Assembly: GCA_902792895.1 (NCBI GenBank)
Contig: CADBBK010000028.1
Coordinates: 1-41,093 of the forward strand
Origin: an uncultured Bacteroidales bacterium
GTDB lineage: Bacteria > Bacteroidota > Bacteroidia > Bacteroidales > Muribaculaceae
DNA: 41,093 nt
Direction of reading: 5' to 3'
A model generated the notes under the pieces. The model searched no databases. It was not told where the DNA came from and was given only the letters and a program-made list of their open reading frames with translations. A program made the translations under genes and the position numbers. Below are positions 17,921 to 24,317 of the stretch, one piece after another; the stretch's first letter is position 1; each line of letters begins with the position of its first letter.

Positions 17921-18070
17921 TTACTTCAGCCAGTCCTGTACCTTATCATTGGGAACCATGCGCTCCTCAAACACGTAAGCGCCAGTCTTCTCGGAGCGGA
18001 CCATCTTGAGGCACTTGCTCCATGAGCGTCCTTCACCAGTCTGAAGGGTTGCAACTACTTTCTTTGCCAT
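17921..18070 (-). CDS. DUF4295 small protein
   Basis: This 49-residue frame (MAKKVVATLQTGEGRSWSK, then CLKMVRSEKTGAYVFEERM and VPNDKVQDWLK) matches the Bacteroidetes-specific DUF4295 family, which is nearly always encoded directly after rpmB and rpmG. It is small, basic and probably ribosome-associated, but its role is not established. It lies 36 bp downstream of rpmG in the same operon. The ftsY gene that often follows in related genomes is absent here: a terminator and the thioesterase gene come next. Confidence 0.9.
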   Translation of the reverse strand: MAKKVVATLQTGEGRSWSKCLKMVRSEKTGAYVFEERMVPNDKVQDWLK

Positions 18071-18106
18071 AACTTATATCGTCGTTAAATGGTGATTGTA
18101 CTCTTA

Positions 18107-18295
18107 TTACTTAATCTCCTTGTGAACGGTCATGCGTTTCAGATAGGGGTTGTATTTCTTGAGCTCCAAACGCTCGGTGGTGTTCTTGCGGTTCTTGGTC
18201 GTGATATAACGGCTGATGCCGGGAACGCCGGTACCCTTCTGCTCGGTGCACTCCAGGATGACTTGCACGCGGTCGCCTTTTGCTTTCTTTGCCAT
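18107..18295 (-). CDS. rpmG: 50S ribosomal protein L33
   Basis: This large-subunit ribosomal protein of 62 residues begins [19 protein letters not shown] and has the L33 core ([20 protein letters not shown], then [15 protein letters not shown]). The CxxC pairs of zinc-binding L33 are absent, so it is the zinc-free form. It lies 15 bp after rpmB and is cotranscribed with it. Confidence 0.96.
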   Translation of the reverse strand: MAKKAKGDRVQVILECTEQKGTGVPGISRYITTKNRKNTTERLELKKYNPYLKRMTVHKEIK

Positions 18296-18310
18296 AATTC
18301 TGTTCCTTTC

Positions 18311-18568
18311 TTACTTGTTGATAACTTGGATTTCAGTCAGGTGGCCATCCTCGGCAGCCTTCTTCAGGGCAGCATCCAGACCCATCTTGTTAATATTGCG
18401 CAAGCCAGATGCCGATACGGTCAGGCGAATCCACTGACCCTGCTCGGGCCAATAGAACTTGCGGTTGAAGACGTTAACGTTGAATTTGCGTTTCGTCCTG
18501 CGCTTTGAGTGCGACACGTTGTTGCCCGTGATCGCCTTCTTTCCGGTGATTTGACAAACCTTTGACAT
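18311..18568 (-). CDS. rpmB: 50S ribosomal protein L28
   Basis: This is a large-subunit ribosomal protein of 85 residues with the L28 pattern: [20 protein letters not shown] at the N-terminus, then [10 protein letters not shown] and [14 protein letters not shown]. It is first in the rpmB-rpmG-DUF4295 operon. The only good promoter lies about 350 bp upstream, leaving a long structured leader that may regulate it. Confidence 0.96.
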   Translation of the reverse strand: MSKVCQITGKKAITGNNVSHSKRRTKRKFNVNVFNRKFYWPEQGQWIRLTVSASGLRNINKMGLDAALKKAAEDGHLTEIQVINK

Positions 18569-18914
18569 AGTTTCTCTTCCTTTTGTTAGTTATTGTTCTT
18601 GTTTTACATTCTCTCGATAGTGACTCGCGCGCTACATGCCTGCCTGTACACAGAAAAACACAGGCGCAGCACAATATACCGGGTGTGGACATCCACTCAT
18701 GGAGAGGGCGCTCATCCCTACCGGTGTGAGAAGGTCACCGGCATCATAGGGTTGAACAACTAGTGGGTGTCTCGCTCGTTATCATATCGTCCTACGCTTG
18801 ACTGTCAGGCACTTAGCATCATAGCCTTGACATCGAAGTTTCAACGATCAAGTGTCACACTCTTGACTTGACTAACGCATGAGCATCTTCGTCAGCAAGA
18901 CATGTGCCGCGAAA
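18569..18914 (-). promoter_or_regulatory. Long 5' leader of rpmB
   Basis: The sequence between the promoter at 18922-18952 and rpmB has no credible gene. It contains hairpins: 18716-18726 pairs with 18736-18751 (CCCTA/TAGGG outside CCGGTG/CACCGG, with a CATCA bulge) and 18642-18647 pairs with 18660-18665. CTATGATGC occurs twice on the minus strand. It may be an autoregulatory ribosomal-protein leader or contain a small RNA; neither is shown. Confidence 0.5.
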
Positions 18915-18921
18915 TCGGCTG

Positions 18922-18952
18922 CAAAGATAGATACATTTTTTGAACTACACAA
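18922..18952 (-). promoter_or_regulatory. Promoter of the rpmB operon
   Basis: On the minus strand, TTG (18950-18952), 20 bp, then TATCTTTG (18922-18929), a consensus match. Confidence 0.8.
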
Positions 18953-19006
18953 CACATTTTCAACACTTTTTCGTTTTTTTCTTCGCGAAAGCCACACAGC
19001 GTTGAG

Positions 19007-19041
19007 GGGGCATGCCACCTTAACATCGGCTCGCATGCCCC
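19007..19041 (-). terminator. Hairpin after the small lipoprotein gene
   Basis: The perfect 9-bp stem GGGGCATGC/GCATGCCCC (19007-19015 with 19033-19041) lies about 30 bp past the stop at 19074. It lacks a T-run, so it may be a weak terminator or a 3'-end protector. Confidence 0.55.
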
Positions 19042-19073
19042 TTAATTGAATGGCGATAGCCTTTAGACAATTG

Positions 19074-19535
19074 CTAGAAACGGTAGGTCTTGAGTGGCGT
19101 ACTACTCCTGACGATGTAGCCCGACATACGAGCCCGATAGAGCGTCACCACGCAGTCGGTATTGCCGCCAGTTCCCGCCAGCCCGTTGGCCGACACGCTG
19201 CTGCCACCCCTATAAGTCTCGTAATAGCAGCGATACAGGCTGTCACACACCATCATGACAGCCACGTCATTACCTTGCTGGTTGCGTACAGGATAGGCCT
19301 CATCGATGCCCCGTTTCATCTTTCGGGTAATCTCACCAATCATGTGCTCCTTGGGAGGAGGGGCAATGCCACCCATGGAATAGATGGGCACCTTGGGCAT
19401 GATCATCACATAGTAGCCGATGGCTGTAGGTTCGTCATCGCTACTGTCACAGGCTATGAGCGACATTGACAGAACGCAGCCCACCAGCACGCCCATCACC
19501 CATCGCATGCAGTCGAAATGTAATCTGTGTTGCAT
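19074..19535 (-). CDS. Small lipoprotein of unknown function
   Basis: I chose ATG 19535 (MQHRLHFDCMRWVMGVLV) because it places a signal sequence and lipobox (LIAC) about 30 residues in; the longer frame from 19634 would put 33 unlikely residues in front. ATG 19508 (MRWVM) is also possible. The mature protein begins with the acidic CDSSDDEP spacer typical of exported Bacteroidetes lipoproteins, then about 120 residues with no family I recognise. It lies downstream of the dockerin gene in the same direction, separated by a hairpin at 19573-19612. Confidence 0.7.
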   Translation of the reverse strand: MQHRLHFDCMRWVMGVLVGCVLSMSLIACDSSDDEPTAIGYYVMIMPKVPIYSMGGIAPPPKEHMIGEITRKMKRGIDEAYPVRNQQGNDVAVMMVCDSLYRCYYETYRGGSSVSANGLAGTGGNTDCVVTLYRARMSGYIVRSSTPLKTYRF

Positions 19536-19572
19536 AGTAAGAAATGTTTTAGAGTTTATAATAATCAGTAAT

Positions 19573-19612
19573 CCCTGGCATGGAGCCGTTTCAGCAACGG
19601 GGGCGGCCAGGG
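19573..19612 (-). terminator. Structured hairpin between two secreted-protein genes
   Basis: The outer stem CCCTGGC/GCCAGGG (19573-19579 with 19606-19612) encloses an inner stem CCGTT/AACGG (19586-19590 with 19596-19600). It lies after the dockerin gene's stop; without a T-run, termination is uncertain. Confidence 0.4.
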
Positions 19613-19678
19613 CGGGTCCACATATTTTTATCATCCATTACCTCATGGACAACGCCCTGACATTCCCGCTAACATATA

Positions 19679-20890
19679 TTAGTTTCCTAGCAATCTGTCA
19701 ATCAGGACGCTCACATCATTGACTGTGATCTCTCCGTCTCCGTCAGCATCTCCGCCTTCAGGGCCGTCACCCAGAACCACGTTCTGCACATTGCTCCACT
19801 CGCTCCAGGAGCCGTCGATGAAGCGGGCCTTCACGCGGAAACAGTAGATGACATCAGACTGCAAACCGCTGATAGTGTAACTGTAGGTCTTGTGATTCAA
19901 GCCTATGTGCAGCTTATGGCCACTAAAGGGGCACTCGTCAGGGGTCAAGTTGGTGAATACCTGGTAGTCCGGGTTCCACACCTCAAATTCAGTACCCGCA
20001 GGGGCGCACTCCAAGAGAAAGTCTTGCACACCCTGCTCATAGCAGTTCATCTTCCACGTGGCGTCAAACGAAGTAGCGGTCGTCTGGCCGGCCTCCATCG
20101 GCAATGCCAGCGGGTCACAGGTGAGCAATGTTGCGGTTCCCTCAAGAGGAATGGTCACGGTGGGAACACCTGCCCTGACGCACGTCAGCGTAAGCGTTGC
20201 GTGCTCTACGCCGTTAATGGGCATGCACTGGGGCCAATAATTGATGCGCACGGTGCAGATTTTTGCCAGCGCGCTGGCCTTTGTAATCATTACCGAGAAA
20301 TTCGGGCTGCCTTCTATCGAGCAACTATAGTCCGACATACCATCATGCCCAGGGTAAACGCTCAACGCGGTTTCGGCTGCGCTGCCTCTATCCACAACAG
20401 GAGTGGTAGGATCGTGGGGGACTTCATAATCGGCAAACCGGACAATTCCGACTTGGGACACGAGTTGCCCCACATGGGCAGAGAATGAAACCGTCTGATT
20501 GCCGTGGAATTCATTCTCGGGGTAGTAGGGTGAAGCCGTTAGCGGAATCACTACATCGTCGGCATTCTCACTCGCGAGAACGAGTTCGGCATTGCTCCAG
20601 TATTCCGATCCGGGGCCATAGGTCACCTTGACGGTGACACCGTTGGCTGCCTCGTCGGGGGTGATGGTCTCGGGAGTCACCTTGTAATATTTGACCGAGC
20701 GAGCCCGAATGGCAAGGTCGATGTTACCCACAAGGTCTTGACCACCGACGGTCAACGTTTTTGTCACGGGATAGCCCACCTCCACTTCGCCAAAGTCCAG
20801 GTTATCCACACTGGCTGAAATCACTGGCGAACCAGTGGCCGTGGCAAAAGCCATGAGAAATACAAAAGTCAGAAAAGTTAATTTTTTCAT
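19679..20890 (-). CDS. Secreted multidomain protein with C-terminal dockerin-like repeat
   Basis: The start at ATG 20890 gives a classic signal peptide (MKKLTFLTFVFLMAFATATG); upstream ATGs in frame are unlikely. The protein (403 residues) has an N-terminal MSP/ASPM-like beta domain (ISASVDNLDFGEVEVGYP), a second Ig-like region, a fibronectin type III domain at about 290-375 (YSYTISGLQSDVIYCFRVKA), then a Gly/Asp linker and one dockerin-type calcium-binding repeat, DADGDGEITVNDVSVLIDRL, at the C-terminus. Type I dockerins have two such repeats, so this one is a half-dockerin and may not bind cohesin. It is likely surface or secreted; the partner is unknown. Confidence 0.85.
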   Translation of the reverse strand: MKKLTFLTFVFLMAFATATGSPVISASVDNLDFGEVEVGYPVTKTLTVGGQDLVGNIDLAIRARSVKYYKVTPETITPDEAANGVTVKVTYGPGSEYWSNAELVLASENADDVVIPLTASPYYPENEFHGNQTVSFSAHVGQLVSQVGIVRFADYEVPHDPTTPVVDRGSAAETALSVYPGHDGMSDYSCSIEGSPNFSVMITKASALAKICTVRINYWPQCMPINGVEHATLTLTCVRAGVPTVTIPLEGTATLLTCDPLALPMEAGQTTATSFDATWKMNCYEQGVQDFLLECAPAGTEFEVWNPDYQVFTNLTPDECPFSGHKLHIGLNHKTYSYTISGLQSDVIYCFRVKARFIDGSWSEWSNVQNVVLGDGPEGGDADGDGEITVNDVSVLIDRLLGN

Positions 20891-21074
20891 AATAGAGATT
20901 GTTATATGGTTAAACAAATCGAGTCAATTGGCACGGAATGAGGAAGCACCAGCAGGCCCGTTGACGCCGCAGCGCCACGTTCAAGAGAGTCCTATAAAAA
21001 GCTGATGCCCTCATATTATATATTAACTTTTTACCGATAAACTTATTGTCGAGACAGCGTAGGGAGGTAAAAAA

Positions 21075-21105
21075 GAGGTGCGGTGTCATGGTGCATCCGC
21101 ACCTC
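21075..21105. repeat. Hairpin-MKK array, hairpin 1
   Basis: The stem GAGGTGCGG/CCGCACCTC (21075-21083 with 21097-21105) has a 13-base loop. An A-run precedes it, giving a T-run on the minus strand (intrinsic-terminator form). A short MKK-type frame starts 20 bp later at 21125 and stops after 17 codons. Confidence 0.6.
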
Positions 21106-21220
21106 CCTATTCAACCTCAAGCTTATGAAAAAACTAGCACTATACCTGTCTATCGATTGTCGTGGCAGATCATCGTGATGGAATCGCATATCGCGACGCT
21201 GACTGTGCTACAAGGTTAAA

Positions 21221-21255
21221 GAGGGCGCGATGTTCTGGTGCTCACCGCACCCTCG
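21221..21255. repeat. Hairpin-MKK array, hairpin 2
   Basis: The stem GAGGGCGCG/CGCACCCTC has one mismatch and is close to hairpin 1 in sequence. It is followed after 15 bp by ATG 21270. Confidence 0.6.
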
Positions 21256-21269
21256 CCATAACCTCACTT

Positions 21270-21449
21270 ATGAAAAAAATCTTAGCACTTTTAGTCAGTT
21301 TTCTATCGTTAATGATCATGTTCATTCACCGGGGAGGAGGAGATTTGGCCTTGAAAACAGGTGCGCATGAACGGTCGGTGCAGCGCACCTGTCCCAAAAC
21401 CATTCTTCTATTAACCAATCCAATGAAAAAAGATTACCACATAATATAA
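21270..21449 (+). CDS. Possible small secreted peptide (MKK array unit 2)
   Basis: This 59-residue frame begins MKKILALLVSFLSLMIMFI, a good signal-peptide-like or transmembrane start. The rest (HRGGGDLALKTGAHERSVQR and onward) does not look like a conserved protein, and the frame runs straight through hairpin 3. It is the longest of four MKK starts at 21125, 21270, 21423 and 21596, spaced 145-173 bp apart. It may be a real tiny peptide gene or the decayed front end of a lost one; I cannot tell from the sequence. Confidence 0.3.
   Translation: MKKILALLVSFLSLMIMFIHRGGGDLALKTGAHERSVQRTCPKTILLLTNPMKKDYHII
21358..21391. repeat. Hairpin-MKK array, hairpin 3
   Basis: The perfect 9-bp stem CAGGTGCGC/GCGCACCTG (21358-21366 with 21383-21391) is followed after 31 bp by ATG 21423, whose downstream bases resemble unit 2 with a frame change. 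Confidence 0.6.
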
Positions 21450-21538
21450 TTACTATTGTCAATCAGTTTATCGTTAATAACAGTCATTCCAGAGTCCCTT
21501 CACGATAGCATGCAGCACGATGTCCGGTGAGAGAAAAA

Positions 21539-21570
21539 AGAGGGTACGACATGGGTGCGCCGCACCCTCT
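21539..21570. repeat. Hairpin-MKK array, hairpin 4
   Basis: AGAGGGT pairs with ACCCTCT (21539-21545 with 21564-21570); an alternative inner stem GGGTGCG/CGCACCC is also possible. An A-run precedes it. ATG 21596 follows, encoding MKKLLHFITTLLN. Confidence 0.6.
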
Positions 21571-21700
21571 CAACAGTCATCTAAAAACTACACTCATGAA
21601 AAAATTATTACACTTTATAACTACACTCCTTAATTGATTAATAATAGTCCAGTGAATAACCCTTATGTGACGGCACTGACATGGCCATCGGTTGAAGGGA

Positions 21701-21747
21701 TGGCTACGGGAAGGGAACGCGGTGGGTTCCCTCCCGACAGCCATGAG
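21701..21747 (-). terminator. Long hairpin, terminator of the small minus-strand gene
   Basis: ATGGCT/AGCCAT at the base, then GGGA/TCCC and GGGAAC/GTTCCC inside, with small bulges and a GC-rich loop. It starts directly after the stop of the frame at 21748-22062 and continues the hairpin series. Confidence 0.55.
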
Positions 21748-22062
21748 TCAAAAGTCTGCAGGCTTCACATATATATTATCGGTGGCGTGCGCAGCGCTGT
21801 CGGCGTCATGCGCAGCGCCATCGTTGCAGGTCATTGAAGCGGGAGCGGCATCATCCATTGCGGGCACAGCCGGATGGGCACAAGCGTCATCCTGCTGCGA
21901 CCACTCGGTCACGGCACCAAACGATGAATACTGGCTGCACGTCATGGGGAACACGCCTGACAGCAGGTCGTCATATCGGGCGAGCTGCTGCTTGTCGGCA
22001 TGCACAGTCAATGCTGCGTATGCACAGACAATAATCAGTAAAAGCAATATCTCAGTCATCAT
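21748..22062 (-). CDS. Possible small secreted protein
   Basis: This 104-residue frame starts MMTEILLLLIIVCAYAALTV, a plausible signal peptide. The mature part has three cysteines and an Ala/Asp-rich C-terminal half with a DADSAAHATDN stretch. I do not recognise it. Codon use is like neighbouring genes and a hairpin follows the stop. It lies 16 bp after the frame at 22079-22288 and probably shares the promoter at 22419-22449. Confidence 0.45.
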   Translation of the reverse strand: MMTEILLLLIIVCAYAALTVHADKQQLARYDDLLSGVFPMTCSQYSSFGAVTEWSQQDDACAHPAVPAMDDAAPASMTCNDGAAHDADSAAHATDNIYVKPADF

Positions 22063-22078
22063 GTTCAGATTTTATTTA

Positions 22079-22288
22079 TTAGTATTCAATCGTCAGTGGG
22101 CTCATCATCCAAATAATCATGCCACTTTTCAGTTCACCAAGCGGGCAGTCCCCTACCCTGTGAGATATAGAGATAGCGCCTTGCTGCACATCAACGCATG
22201 CAGGGCAATCCCATGAGTAGATAATGGAGGCGCTCTCATAATCCAAATATATTTTCTCGGCCGCTAGCCTTATCCATCCAGGCTGCAC
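22079..22288 (-). CDS. Possible small Cys-containing protein
   Basis: This 69-residue frame from a GTG start has no signal peptide or recognised domain, but shows YSWDCPACVDVQQG, a CxxC pair. It is the first frame after a good promoter, leaving a leader of about 125 bp. It may be a truncated or decayed gene; existence as a protein is uncertain. Confidence 0.3.
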   Translation of the reverse strand: MQPGWIRLAAEKIYLDYESASIIYSWDCPACVDVQQGAISISHRVGDCPLGELKSGMIIWMMSPLTIEY

Positions 22289-22418
22289 GGCTATTGTTTA
22301 GTTGAAAAGCAAATCCTTGTAAATACTGAAATCGCCCGCATTAATCCATTCTGCGGGAACGAAACACTGTCGATTTACAATTTATTACCTTTTTAATTAG
22401 TAATCCTCGTTTCTGCCG

Positions 22419-22449
22419 CAAAACTAAACTAAATATCTCAAATATGCAA
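22419..22449 (-). promoter_or_regulatory. Minus-strand promoter
   Basis: TTG (22447-22449), 20 bp, then TAGTTTTG (22419-22426), a consensus match. It would drive the two small minus-strand frames. Confidence 0.65.
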
Positions 22450-22753
22450 CTAATTGCGGAAATATTTCAACAAATCGGCAAAAATTAACGGTTTTCGGTA
22501 GGGATGCAATTCTGCGGCCTCCCATGGACATCAGGCGGCCATCTCGGAACATCGGTACAAAATGTAAATAAAGGGATTTCAGAAATTGAATCCAGGTCTG
22601 AAATTCCTAAACGAAAATAGTCCTACCGGCTCGAGAGTATTCATAGGAATATCAGTTATCACACTACTTTACGAAAATCACTATAGAAAATAGTCATTTA
22701 CAAAGTCAAACCAAATATAAATGATTTTTTTTTGAAAATTCTGGACATTTCTT
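22450..22753. other. AT-rich intergenic stretch without a gene
   Basis: No credible coding frame is visible. A weak hairpin, ATTTCAGA/TCTGAAAT, lies at 22576-22583 with 22597-22604. The stretch separates the minus-strand promoter at 22419 from the plus-strand promoter at 22754. Confidence 0.6.
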
Positions 22754-22784
22754 TTTGTAAATTAAAAAAATGTATTTACCTTTG
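22754..22784 (+). promoter_or_regulatory. Promoter of the candidate small RNA
   Basis: TTTG (22754-22757), 19 bp, then TACCTTTG (22777-22784), one of the best consensus matches in the window. Confidence 0.78.
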
Positions 22785-22790
22785 TGCACT

Positions 22791-22921
22791 CAAGCAAATT
22801 CATGGACTATGGAATGAAAAATTGTTTATCGCAAGCTGTGAAGCCGCGAATGACTTTAAGTGCTTAGTAATGGTTTGTTTTACAGAACGATAACCCGAGG
22901 ATTACCTCGGGTTTTTCGTTT
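22791..22921 (+). ncRNA. Candidate small RNA, about 130 nt
   Basis: A consensus promoter and a textbook terminator bracket about 130 bp with no normal gene. The terminator is AACCCGAGG/CCTCGGGTT (22892-22900 with 22905-22913) with an ATTA loop and a TTTTTCGTTT tail. The only frame inside is 21 codons long (MDYGMKNCLSQAVKPRMTLS, then A), so a tiny peptide is possible but a small RNA fits better. I do not recognise it as 6S, tmRNA or a known riboswitch. The 5' end is placed about seven bases after the -7 box by inference. Confidence 0.6.
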
Positions 22922-22943
22922 ATTTCCCCATTAGTCCAGACAC

Positions 22944-22981
22944 AATAATGGCGCAGAAGTTCTTCCGCGCCACCATTGTTA
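22944..22981 (-). terminator. Hairpin after the DUF2582 gene
   Basis: GGCGC/GCGCC with flanking AATAAT/ATTGTTATT pairing and an inner GAA/TTC stem. It lies between the candidate RNA's terminator and the DUF2582 stop and lacks a strong T-run. Confidence 0.45.
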
Positions 22982-23037
22982 TTACAGGGGATATTGAATT
23001 CTCTTTTTATCCCAGGGTCGGTACTGTGGGAAATGGA

Positions 23038-23241
23038 TCAGATCAGCGATACTTCGATGTCGTCCTTGCCCTCGGCGAAGTTGAGCTTGCCTTCCTTGGC
23101 GAGCCAACCCAGAGCACAGTGCATTTCGTTCACTTTGAGTTTTGAGGCCTTGCGCAGGTCCTTCAGGGTCATAGCCTTCTGCGCATCGTTCAGGGCGTTC
23201 CACACGAGACCAGCCCAGGTACCAATGTTTTCTACGTTCAT
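23038..23241 (-). CDS. DUF2582 winged-helix protein
   Basis: This 67-residue protein matches the DUF2582 (PF10771) winged-helix family: MNVENIGTWAGLVWNALN, a KDLRKASKLKVNEMHCALGW recognition-type helix pair, then LAKEGKLNFAEGKDDIEV forming the wing. Members are small cytosolic DNA-binding-like proteins, common in Bacteroidetes, with no settled function. It has its own promoter at 23305-23337, preceded by a cluster of CATGCAA sites that may be its operator. Confidence 0.88.
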   Translation of the reverse strand: MNVENIGTWAGLVWNALNDAQKAMTLKDLRKASKLKVNEMHCALGWLAKEGKLNFAEGKDDIEVSLI

Positions 23242-23304
23242 AATTAATAAATTAAACCTTTAATAAAACAATCAATAATAATTAGTAAATACTAAAAATC
23301 GGCG

Positions 23305-23337
23305 CAAAGGTAACCTTTTTTCTGAATAATGGCACAA
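23305..23337 (-). promoter_or_regulatory. Promoter of the DUF2582 gene
   Basis: TACCTTTG (23305-23312) with TTG (23335-23337) 22 bp upstream on the minus strand. The leader to the start is about 60 nt. Confidence 0.6.
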
Positions 23338-23342
23338 GAAAT

Positions 23343-23393
23343 CATGCAAAAAGTCATGCAAATGACCGAAAAAGGTCATGCAATCCGTTGCAT
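23343..23393. promoter_or_regulatory. Cluster of CATGCAA sites, possible operator
   Basis: CATGCAA occurs at 23343, 23355 and 23377, and TTGCAT at 23388-23393 forms an inverted pair with the third (ATGCAA, four bases, TTGCAT). The spacing of 12 and 22 bp is close to helical turns. The cluster lies just upstream of the DUF2582 promoter. Confidence 0.45.
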
Positions 23394-23423
23394 ACCTAGA
23401 AATTTGACAGCAAAGATTATGGT

Positions 23424-24317
23424 TCAGAAAGTTCCGCCCATCAGCCGATACAGGTCCAATGTATCGGCGAAATCGCTCCGCTGATTTTCGTTGAGCATCT
23501 TCACATGGTGGATGCCGCGCGTGCTCACCAATTTGGCCGCTACCCAGTGGCTATGGGCCAGCGCATAAGCCAAGTCACGGTAAGCGAAACTCAGCACGTC
23601 GTCGCTTCGCTCCGAGTAGAGCCCACCGGACAATGCCTCGCGCTGCGGCTCTTTGGGATAGAAGAAGTAGTCAAACCCGTCGATGGTGAAGATAATCTGG
23701 TCGTAGTCGAGAGGATCGTCGGCACAATACTGCACGCACAGGCGCAACGGTCCCGGGATGCTGTCACTGTCCTGCATGGCAAAGGCGAAATAAATCTCGT
23801 TGCTGATCTTGTCGCGGGAGATGTACCGCGACATGCAATCGCCCTCATCGGTCATGACAAAGCCCGGCAGCAACTGCTCCACGGTCTTGGTCACAGGCAG
23901 GTCTCGCCAAGTCATACGGCGGAAGCCGTACTCGACGGGAGAGTAATCAATGCTGAGCAAGGAGTCGAGTGCAGACTGCTCAGTAGGGGTCTTGCTGGTG
24001 TGCGACTGGTAGGGATTCAAACGGTGGCCCTCGACTGCGGCGCTGTCCTTGGGTGTTTCAGGAACAAGGTCCACAGTGCCCCACAATTCGTCGCTCGTGT
24101 CCCAGGGGTCAGCCTTGACCTCGGCCTTGCGGGACATCTGCTCCCGGAGTTTCTTCATCGCCTTGGCGCGTTCGCGCTGGGGATACAGGTGCCTGATTCC
24201 CGGGCGAATGCTCGGGTCCTTGTCGTCATCGTCACCCACGGGAAGCGCAGCGAGGGCTGGCAACGCCATCAGGGCGATGAGCAACATCAGACAATATTTC
24301 TTGAGTCTAAGCATCAT
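23424..24317 (-). CDS. Exported protein of unknown function
   Basis: The 297-residue product has a Sec signal peptide (LKKYCLMLLIALMALPALAA) and an acidic DDDDKD stretch directly after. The middle is Lys/Arg-rich, and the C-terminal 150 residues have a mixed alpha/beta pattern (YSPVEYGFRRMTWRDLPVTK near 130, FDYFFYPKEPQ near 215). I recognise no domain; it resembles periplasmic proteins specific to Bacteroidales. Its start overlaps the cinA stop by four bases, so it is coupled to cinA. Confidence 0.75.
   Translation of the reverse strand: MMLRLKKYCLMLLIALMALPALAALPVGDDDDKDPSIRPGIRHLYPQRERAKAMKKLREQMSRKAEVKADPWDTSDELWGTVDLVPETPKDSAAVEGHRLNPYQSHTSKTPTEQSALDSLLSIDYSPVEYGFRRMTWRDLPVTKTVEQLLPGFVMTDEGDCMSRYISRDKISNEIYFAFAMQDSDSIPGPLRLCVQYCADDPLDYDQIIFTIDGFDYFFYPKEPQREALSGGLYSERSDDVLSFAYRDLAYALAHSHWVAAKLVSTRGIHHVKMLNENQRSDFADTLDLYRLMGGTF

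Noticed and set aside
22079-22288. NVEALT-type secreted peptide
   Set aside because: Although cysteines and small size suggest it, there is no MKK signal segment or NVEAL motif.
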